The notes under the pieces were generated by a model. That model was not told the origin of the DNA. It was given only the letters and a program-made list of their open reading frames with translations, and did no database searches. 64,000 bases of DNA from Apostichopus japonicus (lineage: Eukaryota; Echinodermata; Holothuroidea; Aspidochirotida; Stichopodidae): NCBI RefSeq assembly GCF_037975245.1, contig NC_092581.1, positions 2,674,001-2,738,000 of the forward strand, written 5' to 3'. Numbering within the stretch: position 1 is the stretch's first letter; each line of letters begins with the position of its first letter. Below are positions 25,540 through 35,921 of the stretch, piece after piece. The translations under genes were made by a program, and so were the position numbers.

Positions 25540-27860
25540 GTGACCTCAGATGACATGACCTTTAAGTTTGACAATGTTGCACCACCCCATTCACAACTTG
25601 TCCCAAAATATCAACCGTGTCACACCTTGGCATTGGGATTTATGTGCATTAAATGTCTAAAAATTAACTTTGAACTTGTATACATAACTTCACACAGAAA
25701 GGTCACCGGGAGGTCATCCATTTGACATTTTTGATCGGTTAGACCTAAATAGAGCATCAAAACTGTAAAAATTCAAACATTTTTTTTTTGCCCATTTTCT
25801 CCACCCAAAATACTAGTTTTTTAACATTAGCTGACCTTTGGTGACCTTGGATTACATGACCGCTAAGTTTGAAAATATTCCCCTATATCATTTACAACTT
25901 GTCCAAAAATATCAAGTATCAACCTTGTCACACCTTGGCACTGGGAGTTATTGCATTAAATGTTTGAAAATTAACTTTGACCTCGTATAACTTCGCAAAC
26001 GAAGGTCACACAGGGGTCAACTAAATGTCTGAAAATTAACTTTGACCTCGTATAACTTCGCACCCCATTGTCAACCCATTGACATTTATGATCAGAAGGT
26101 ACCTTTAACATCGGAAATGAGCATCGAAACTGTAAAAATCCACAAAACACGAAAAGGTCACCAGAGGTCAAATTTAGGTCAAGGGTCACCTAGTTGCGGG
26201 TCGACAACTGGATTACATTGAAGCAACTCCCAACCCTAACGGACAATTTGTTCTCAAGTTATTGCAAAAATACTAGTTTTTTATCATTAATTGACCTTTG
26301 GTGACCTCGGATCACCTGACCGTTAAGTTTGAAAATATTCCCCTATACCATTTGCAACTTGTCCCAAAATATCAACCGTGTAATACCTTGGCACTGGGAG
26401 TTATTAAACTAAATGTCTGAAAATTAACTTTGACCTCATATAACTTAACATACAAAGGTCACCTTGGGTCAACTTTTTGACATTTTTGATCGATGAGACC
26501 TAAATAGAGCATCAAACTATACAAATTCAAACATTTTTTCTTTGCCCATTTTCTCCCCCCAAAATACTAGTTTTTTAACTTTAATTAACCTTTGGTGACC
26601 TCGGATCACATGACCGTTAAGTTTGAAAATATTCCCCTATACCATTTGCAACTTGTCCAATAATATCAACCATGTCACACCTTGGAAGTGGGAGTTATTG
26701 CATTAAATGTCTGAAAAATAACTTTGACCTCGTATAACTTCGCACATAAAGGTCACACGGGGTCAACCTATTGACATTTATGATCAGAAGGTACCTTTGA
26801 CATCTGAAAATGGCATCAAAACTGTAAAAATCCCCCAAAACACGTAAAGGTCACCAGAGGTCAAATTGAGGTCAAGGGTCACCCAGATGCGAGTCGACAA
26901 TTGGATAACATTGAAGCAACTCCCAACCCTAACGGACATTTCGTTCTCAAGTTATTGCAAAAATACTAGTTTTTTATCATTAATTGACCTTTGGTGACCT
27001 CGGATCACATGACCGTTAAGTTTGAAAATATTCCCCTATACCATTTGCAACTTGTCCCAAAATATCAACCGTGTAATACCTTGGCACTGGGAGTTATTAC
27101 ACTAAATGTCTGAAAATTAACTTTGACCTCATATAACTTAACATACAAAGGTCACCTTGGGTCAACTTTTTGACATTTTTGATCGATGAGACCTAAATAG
27201 AGCATCAAACTATACAAATTCAAACATTTTTTCTTTGCCCATTTTCTCCCCCAAAAATACTAGTTTTTTAACTTTAATTGACCTTTGGTGACCTCGGATC
27301 ACATGACCGTTAAGTTTGAAAATATTCCCCTATACCATTTGCAACTTGTCCAAAAATATCAACCATTTCACACCTTGGAAGTGGGAGTTATTGCATTTAA
27401 ATGTCTGAAAAATAACTTTGACCTCGTATAACTTCGCACATAAAGGTCACACGGGGTCAACCTATTGACATTTATGATCAGAAGGTACCTTTGACATCTG
27501 AAAATAGCATCAAAACTGTAAAAATCCCCCAAAACACGTAAAGGTCACCAGAGGTCAAATTGAGGTCAAGGGTCACCCAGATGCGAGTCGACAATTGGAT
27601 TACATTGAAGCAACTTCCAGCCCTAACGGACATTTTGTTCTCAAGTTATCGCAAAAATACTAGTTTTTTATCATTAATTGACCTTTGTTGACCTTCGATC
27701 ACATTACCGTTAAATTTCAAAATGTTCCCCTAACCAGTTCACAACTTGTCCCAAAATATAAACCTTGTCACACATTGGCACCGGGAGTTATTGCAGTTTT
27801 AATATTTTGGGTTTTTGGACCACAACTGACCTTTGGTGACCTTTGTGGGCACCAAAAACA
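25540..27860 (+). repeat. GGTCA-rich satellite with 695-bp higher-order repeat
   Basis: The block TTGACCTTTGGTGACCTCGG followed by CCGTTAAGTTTGAAAATATT recurs at about 25541, 25843, 26290, 26590, 26985, 27283 and 27678. Spacings alternate near 300 and 395 bp, giving a dimeric 695-bp unit. The copies at 26290-26985 and 26985-27678 are nearly identical. Many AGGTCA/TGACCT motifs occur, including clusters spaced 4, 5 and 1 nt. No coding capacity. Confidence 0.88.
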
Positions 27861-28000
27861 ATAGGGATCTTCCTCTTACTATGTGCTATCCACCCACCAA
27901 ATTTGATCATGATACATCTTTTCCTTATTGAGATATCGTGTACACAAGCCAAGCGTCACATACACACACACACACACACACACGCCAAGTTGAATGCATA

Positions 28001-28030
28001 GGTTCCTTGCTTTGCAAAAAGCAAGGAACC
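28001..28030. repeat. 30-bp hairpin ending the satellite-bearing element
   Basis: Perfect 13-bp arms GGTTCCTTGCTTT and the complement around GCAA. The arm sequence also occurs at 25302-25313 (GGTTCCTTGCTT), just before the satellite. It may therefore mark the ends of one mobile element of about 2.7 kb that carries the satellite. A target duplication was not found. A 22-bp AC run precedes it at 27962-27983. Confidence 0.55.
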
Positions 28031-28619
28031 AACAAAGCTTTAAACAAAAAGAAGACACCGTCCCAAAATGTTGTATGACATGAATATTTATCAGTGAGTA
28101 CTTACAAATTCCATACAATTCAAGAAATTTCGACGATCGGATAATTTAATCATTAATTAATCATATAGCCTATAGGCTACAGAAAAGGAAGATTTTCAAT
28201 ATCAACGATTTTTTTTAAAATCTTTATTAACGCAACTGGCCAAAGGACAGCGCTTACAATGGAAGCTCATATGATTTAGGATGATCTAGGATTTTATAGA
28301 GAAGAAGGGTCTGTGAATATAGGCCTTTGTGAGCTCGAATTCAATGATTGGTTTCAACAACAGTTTTTACCATTGTAAATGAGTAAGGTAAAAAAGTAAC
28401 GTCCATGGCGCGCATAAAATCAATTAGTCTACTACGCAAGGTTGTGCTTAAAATAAAATAACTTCTTCTGAATTTCAAGCTGTGAGGTTGAAGAGAAAGG
28501 GAGGGCTAGGGGTTGGGTTAATAAAATATCCCCTGGATCCACACCTGAAAAGTGAGGTTGTAGCTCTTGCGATGTATTCAGCAAACTACCACATAGGGTC
28601 TTCCAGATCTCTCGTCCTT

Positions 28620-30169
28620 CTAAATACTTGCTTTATTCCGATTGATAACGCATTGCTCTGATCCGAGAGGAAATGTTCTCGTTAAGTTTTCATTGCCATC
28701 TTCGGTCACAACCAAGAGGTCATGTTCTCTATAGCCTCCAGCACCAGCCGTTCCTATTGGAATGGTGATCATGGGTTCCATAGAGAGAATCATACCAGGC
28801 TTTAAGACTGTCTCCACGTCTTCTCGTAATTCTAATCCTGGAAAGGTAAAATAATGATAACATATCTTCACATGTCTATACAGTTGAAAAGAAGTAAATC
28901 TCATTTTTCTTGTAAATAATCGAAATTGTTGATGAGGGTGTGGGGACGGGGTGTACATATATAGGGGATAAGCGCAGCCCCACACTGCGCACTATTTGGT
29001 GATTTATCGGAACATTTTCTTTTACTCAGCGCGGTGTGGGGGTGCATTGGACATACTGTGGTACACTACTGGGAAGATGAGGGGTGGTGGTGTGTGTGGG
29101 GGGCGGTTAAATGATGGGCGGGGAGTTACATGAACGTACATTAACATCCGAAAGTGTAACAAGCTTAAATTAATCCCTATGAACTTCCGTCTGTGTGTGT
29201 CGGTTGCATTAAATTTATAAACCCAATTCTATACTGTTCACATTTAGTATGCAATCAATTTGACTAAGAGCAACAATAGACTGCTTATTAAAGTTTTAGC
29301 TAATTATACCTGCTTCTCTCCCGTAGAATGTTGAAATAACTCCAAAGGAGTGACCGTAACCAAAGCTTCGATACTGCAAGAGATTGTGAGGGCGGTATAA
29401 CTCATTCAATTCCGTCGCTACGTCACAGCATCTTACCCCAGGTCTCACCAGTTCCAACCCACGTCGATGAACGGTACAATTTATATCCCAAAGTTCAAGA
29501 TGGCGGTCACTTGGAATGTGGTCCATAAATAAAGTGCGTTCCAGAGCTGAAAAATATCTATAAACAAAGAAGTAAATAAATAATAATATATTTTTTTTAT
29601 ATATGTTTAATCTTCAATCAAATTAGTTTGATATTAATCAATTGAGACAATTCGTCTTGTTATATAGGAATAAATACTTGCAGCTTGTATACATATGATG
29701 AAATACATTGTTTATAGATAGAAATTTGCATAAAGTATACACGGAATGAAGGTTGTTCTCTTTTGTCGGGTGGGAAGGGAGACGAAGGGGGGGGGAATCG
29801 AGAGAAAATTGCTATTTTCACTTGTTAATACATGATCACATGAAATATGAATCTTCTGCTGCAGAAGTGATAGTGATGAGTAATGAAAGGGATTAAGAAA
29901 AGTGTCAACGGAATTATCATTTCGCACGGAGTATTAAAAGAATGAAATTTCTTCCTTGGCTTACGTGAGTGTTACCAATCCAATCCATCATTGACACTCC
30001 CATCGCCGCTGACATCATCGTCGTCATCGCCATCATCATGATCATCATCATGATCATCATCATGATCATCATCATGATCATCATCATGATCATCATGATC
30101 ATCATGATCATCATGATTATGATCATCATCATCATCACCATCACCATCACCACCACCACCACCACCACA

Positions 30170-30265
<96 letters not shown>

Positions 30266-33095
30266 TTTGCCATCGTCGTCCTCATCATCACCGTCGTGAT
30301 CATCTTTGTCATCGTCGTCACTATTGGTATCATCTCTCATCGATCTTCGTCATCGTTACCATCATCATCGTCGTCGTCACAACTTCATATATGTCGTCGT
30401 CATCGTCATCAACATCTTCATCAAACGCCGTCATCAATATCATACACATCGTCGTCAACATCATACATGTCGTCGTCAACATTACACATGTCGTCGTTAT
30501 CGTCGTCAACATCACACATATCATCGTTATCGTCATCAACATCATGCATGTCGTAATCAACATCTTCATTAAAGTCGTCATTAACATCTTCATCATCGTC
30601 GTCAACACCGTCGTCGTCAGTGTCATCATCATCATCATCATCATCATCGTCACCGTTCTCATGATAATGATCATCGTTAATGCCAATGCCACAACTCCCA
30701 CAACATCAGCACTTTTATATTTTCTTATATAAGGCCTCCGCACATGAAGGCCCTATACATTCATGAGCGATGACAGCACAAAGCAGAAAATAAAATTACC
30801 CAGCAATCATTGGAAAGCAGTTTAATACAATGATATCTCCCGACTTGATTTTCCGACTGGTGTTAGCGTTATGAGCACAGTCGGTGTTGGTAGCGCCCGT
30901 CTGACACCATGACCATGCTAGAAAATAGGGCGAAATGAATATTCATGAAACATTAATACATGATTCGACAACAATAAGTATGTAATATGCAATGTAATAA
31001 GATCACGACATTTTATATGGATGAGATTAATTCACAAGATGATTTTTTGTTGGAAAAATGAAACAGCAAATTACGCCTGAAATTAATCACATGACATTGT
31101 TTAATGCATCATTTATCAGGAAACTTATGACAAGCGCCTCGCAACGCGGCGTTATCCGTTCTTTACATTCATTGGGAATAGGTGGAATATATTTGTATGA
31201 TTTCCTTTGTTACTGTTTGGTTTCTTCTCTTTTCGGTGGGTGGGGGTAAGGGGATGGGGGGTCTGATCGGAGGGTGGGGGCTGGACCTGGCCACTCACTC
31301 AAAATGGTGGATATGTTAAGCTTGCGTAATTTAGTTTTCTGTATCGCAAAGTCAGAATGGATGAAAAGCAAATCTTACTATTCATCAGTTCCACGTTTGG
31401 GAAAGCCTTCGCAATTTCACCAACCATTGCTTGAGTAGATCGGAGAGCGACTTCGTATTCACTGACACCTACGTCACAAGCGTCCATGAAAACAGCGCCA
31501 CCAATCTGTGCAATGCGTGCACCCTCTTTCGTCAAAGCAATTTCCTCTTTTGATTTCACCATCCTCATTTGCATACAAGGAACACCGACATCCACCGGTT
31601 TTGCACCTAGGACGGCTGTTTTGAGTTTCTCTAAATTGTCTGCTGAAATGTGATCCATTTCGACTCCGATCCGACCACGAGTGGCACCGAGTTCCGCCTG
31701 AACTCCCCGCCAAAAGTTATCTTTATGCCAGTCGGTGTATAACAAGGTGTCACCGGTAGCAACGCGCCTCCATGGCAGTCCACCGTCTACCAGTGGTGCA
31801 ATACATTTTACCTTATCCATGGTAACGACGAGACCGAACGCACGCCCCATTTGGCAATACAAGAAGTCGGAAAAGTAATTGATATTATGCATGGACGTAA
31901 AAAGGACGCCCTCAATAGATTGATCCTCCATATGGCGGCGTAAAGCAGAAATCCGTCTGTCCATTTCAGATTTGGTGAACGTTGGAATAGCCTTTTTTTT
32001 GTAGAGAGAAAAAGTACAATTTGAAGATATTCATGAAAGGAAATGTCACTTAGAAAATGACACTAAGTTGTACTAAACAATCGGTCATATCTAACCCCCC
32101 CCCCTCCCTTTCCCCTTATAATTCAAAGACAAATTATAGCCTATACTGCTCTGTTTAATTCATATGAAGTGTTTCTTACACTTTATGATAATCACTCTCT
32201 GAAGAATGATCACATTCGCCTAGCATCTTATATGCAAATTAGATCAGTGGTACCGGCCTGGTGTGACGCTGTTCGCGGCCAGTGTCATAAGGGTAAAAAT
32301 ACAAGCGTTATCAGATTAACGAAACTACCGACATTAATTCTTCCATGTTTTCACCCTCAAAACTCGGAAATGTTTTCTCGTCCGTTTAGTTCATACCAAA
32401 TCGGAGTTCCATTTTCCAATGAGAATGCTCACCTATAAGCTTCTCATCATGTGTTTCGGGAGTCAGTCCCAATAGGCCTACAAGAACAAAACACTGAAAT
32501 CGGCTCTCCTGTGTGGCAGATTAGAATACCTTCCAGAGTATATGTATAATAATATCTGAGCCAAACCATATTCTTTGAACTTCATATAAAAAAAAAAACC
32601 TGTATGACATTCAACACCGGTATTTGTTTATTAATATTAATGTTTTGTCGTATTGGGTCTTTGTTTTGCATCCGAGGAACTGGTCTTATTGCCTGTGTAT
32701 TAGACTGTCTAATCCAGTCACTTTAACTGATGAACCTCAGCTGTTTGAAGGGTCATTACTCAAAATCAGAAATGGTACAACAGTATAAAACCTCGGCTGG
32801 ACAACATTGCTTCATAAACGTCTAAAACGTATAAAAACAAATCAGTTTTGTGTGTTCGCATATCGCGCAAGCAAGTTTAAAATGGTACACTTACGCCATT
32901 GCTCAACATACCTTCTCCGGTACCTACTATACCTACCTTGGCTCCATTGTTCATTGTGGTAAGTTTTGGTAAGTCGTCTGTTGTCACCGTTGACAAGAGC
33001 TGTTTCCCGACAGTAACCGATGCCACTGTAACTCGTTCGGCTGAACGTCGCATCGACAATATGGATGCCAGTCTGCCACGGTATGAAGTCCACAT
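28620..33095 (-). CDS. Creatinase (creatine amidinohydrolase) paralogue A
   Basis: Would hydrolyse creatine to sarcosine and urea; pita-bread fold of the M24 family without a metal requirement. Exons are 33095-32937, 31991-31379, 30917-30800, 29557-29310 and 28837-28620 (TAG), all GT/AG and in phase, about 451 aa. Exon 1 is preceded by CAG at 33120 and 24 nt of 5' UTR. The first ~50 residues are Arg/Ser-rich and lack acidic residues until position 20 (MWTSYRGRLASILSMRRSAE), suggesting mitochondrial import. The body aligns with bacterial creatinase from HNINYFSDFLYC to the end. The catalytic His is in DCAHN, the Glu in ALERT, YGREAG carries the Arg, and SMEPM the second Glu. The substrate-pocket Phe of the bacterial CSFGR motif is Met here (CQMGRA), and there is a one-residue insertion before the catalytic His. 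Function may have shifted. Confidence 0.92.
29995..30660 (+). repeat. ATC/GAT trinucleotide microsatellite in creatinase A intron 3
   Basis: About 660 bp of CAT/CAC/CGT triplets on this strand (ATCATC at 30180-30262 is nearly pure; diverged GTC/ATC variants continue to 30660). It lies in the intron between the 30800 and 29557 exon edges. The long open frames on both strands here are only triplet-repeat artefacts. Confidence 0.95.
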
Positions 33096-33352
33096 CGTTA
33101 TTGTTGGTTAATTCTGTGACTGTGAAACAAGTTAAAGGTGGGATCGCTCGTAACTTCCTCGTTAATTCTGTCCTTCACACCAACCGATTCAAAAATAATA
33201 TCAATACTACCCTCTACAGGTTCGTCGCTGTTGTTTCGTAATTTCTCAGCAATCCCGTATTTACGGCTAGTAAGCAATAAACGGGTTCGGTTACTTGAAC
33301 GGTGGCCTTGGGGAAATTCCTGCATAGTTTCTTGTCTGTGGCAGTGTCAGTA

Positions 33353-33380
33353 CAGGGAGTTGTTATGGAATAGCTCCCAG
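33353..33380. mobile_element. Family-A micro-palindrome, TSD GTCAGTA
   Basis: 28 bp with left arm CAGGGAGTTGTT, centre ATGG and right arm AATAGCTCCCAG (10 of 12 paired). Perfect 7-bp direct repeats GTCAGTA flank it at 33346-33352 and 33381-33387. Confidence 0.83.
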
Positions 33381-33520
33381 GTCAGTAGTATGCGGTAAAT
33401 TATTACGTCGCGTTTCCGTGTGTGTCGTATGATACAAAACTCTGTGGTTTGTTTTACGTGCATAACTTTTCACAACTATTGGGCTGTAGTAGCTGTACAG
33501 TATAGGTGTAATAGTTTGAC

Positions 33521-33549
33521 CAGGGAGCTGCTACTCTAGCGGTTCTCTG
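33521..33549. mobile_element. Family-A micro-palindrome, decayed copy
   Basis: Left arm CAGGGAGCTGCT and right arm AGCGGTTCTCTG remain partly complementary. The flanks GTTTGAC and CTTTTAC match at 5 of 7 positions. It lies 140 bp from the copy at 33353. Confidence 0.5.
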
Positions 33550-35921
33550 CTTTTACTCTTTTAGGCCCACATGGTGAACAGTCGAAGTCCTAACTGTTCG
33601 GATGCCCTGGTTTCGTAGTTGATTCACTGATTTGGAAAGCTCTGCATGCTTTATGCTGTATCGAATATCAGAAGTTTAGCCTATAGAAGTACAGTACTAT
33701 TTTACTTTAAAAAACCAGTGTATTCCAAACCTTTACAGATGCGCCAGTCTTGTACTAACCTGAGTAAAGTATTTGAAATATTGCAACCTCAGTTGCGAGC
33801 CGACATTCTTTCACAGCTCAAGAAACTTATAGTGAAGTTTATGTCTGATACATTGACTCGTGTCACAAAAAGGACAGACGCGAATTAGTGAAAAAATTGC
33901 CAAAAGTGATTACATTGGGTATCAAACGTATGGTCAAGTCCGTCATATGTGAACAATTGGTATTTCAGCCACTTTAGGTATTAATTACACATAGACACAG
34001 TCACAACTTTCATTGTATTTTATACATAAATTTTAGTTATATATCAGGAGGATTTTATGTCATAAACCATATATAGATAAATATGTATATTTAATTATTT
34101 TTGGACTCCTGACAACGGGCCCTTTAGGCGATCACAGAACACTTGCCCAAGCTGCACCCCATCCTCCTAGCCGGTGCACGTAAGCCCTGTCCTTGCACCC
34201 CTTTGACCCGAATTAAAAATAAGGAAATTTGAACGGAAAAGGGAACGAAAATACGTTGCCATAACGGGCGGCTCCACCCTCTTTAGAAAGGATTGGCAAA
34301 AAGGGAATAAGTACATGAACAATAAATTAAAAGTTATTTCCATTGAAAAGTGACTCGCTGAACATCGGCAGTCAAAGCAAGCAACTTTTTTTTTTCTAAA
34401 TCACGTCAGTTTATTGCTTTCCAGCGTACTGTACTCCAGTATTGATTATCCTGCCTCTTGTTCCGAACGGCTCCCAAAGAAATGCCAAAAAGTCGGCAAC
34501 GGGGTTGGGGTGGGTTACCCAGCCCCACCATGGGGCACCTCATCACGACTGACTCGAATTACAACTCGAAACTATAACTCAAATTGCATTGAATTTAAAA
34601 AAAGAAAGAAAAAAAAAGCTGTCTGCATGGCTCATACTTATCTATACTATTGTGTGACCATATAGGCGTACAGGCTCTAGTCAACCAGGAGGGACACTGG
34701 GGGGGGGGGAGCTTTTTTTTCTTGCCACAGAAAATTAAACATTGCCCGGAAGTTCCTAGTACGATTAATTCATTTCAAACTTCGACTACAATGAAGGACA
34801 AAGAGAACCATACTGTATAGGCCTATGCCTGACTATAAGATCATTGAACCATCACGAACAACTCCGAATAATCTTCCATTTGCCGATTCATGACACTGGG
34901 AAGTAAGGGGTGGGGGGTGGGGCATTCCATTTGATACGCAAGTATAGTGAACTGTCACCACAACAAAGGTGTATAGCTTGGGACTAGCATGGGGAGACTT
35001 GTCAACCTTGTGAACATTTTTTAGGGGGGTAAGATGTAAGGGGGGGGGGGGAGTCGGCAAACTAAAACATACAGGGTAAACAGAGGGAAGGAAAGAGGTC
35101 AAAAAAGAAAGAGTGAAAGACAGAAGAAGGGATGGAGGAAGAAAGTAAAGAAAATGTGGAGATGGAGGTTAGGGGTAGAGATAGATATGATATGAAATAC
35201 AGAGAAAAGAAAACCAAGAGCAGAAAATGGAGATCACTGGGATACTGTCAAATACACAAGAAGAATATACAATCTCAATACTGGAATTAAATAATGCACC
35301 ACATAAATACAGCTTATGACATCAAGAAATCAAAGGGGAAGGATATAATGTTTCAAGGATGCTGGAAAATAAGACACAACAGAAGATGATCATGGTTTCT
35401 GATCTATTAGGCTTCTTCTCCCTACTGCTACAAGGATGTAAGAGACCACAGGGACTCACACAACTCTTTAAGTTGTGATGACCTCTGACCCTTACTATGC
35501 CTAACTGTTATGTTGCCAGGAAATAAATACACCAGTGCATGAGAGGAGGTGAGAGACAGGACTGATTGATCGTGTCTATAGGGGTGTTTAATATACATGT
35601 GATTCAAGAAGATAGATGTAAAATGTAGCATCGTTTGAACACTTCAAAGGGGACCCCTTCCCCACCCCCACCCCACGTTCAAATCATATCCCCTCCTGCC
35701 TCCTGGCAACGGATATGAACACCAGTATAAATAAACCGATACAGATATTTATACCCGCTGTTTGTGTAGGCCTATATACAATAATACAAAGCTGGCCATT
35801 CTCTGATTGTTACTCCTTGATTGAATTTCCCCAACCTTGCCCACCTTGACTTAGAGGGTGGCCAAGCTTCTGATTCACAGTCATAGCTACTATCGAACAA
35901 AATGGACGAAAGCAATTTATC

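Larger units (their letters stand above)
23611..28619. other. Gene-free interval with satellite DNA
   Basis: No supported exon lies between the sulfotransferase and creatinase A. Content: a possible promoter region of the upstream first exon (23.6-24.6 kb), two family-A micro-palindromes, the GGTCA satellite with its terminal hairpin, and about 0.6 kb just downstream of the creatinase A stop codon that may include its 3' UTR (TTTATT, i.e. AATAAA on the minus strand, near 28222). Confidence 0.5.
33120..35921. other. Gene-free interval upstream of creatinase A
   Basis: Holds the putative creatinase A promoter and any untranslated first exon, two family-A micro-palindromes at 33353 and 33521, and AT-rich and purine-rich tracts (35100-35170). 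A short open frame at 33646-33888 (+) ends with a lysine/leucine-rich stretch but has no recognisable family, Kozak context or splice support. Confidence 0.45.

Noticed and set aside
29917-30743. Long methionine-, aspartate- or isoleucine-rich proteins
   Set aside because: All are readings of the ATC/GAT triplet repeat in different frames.
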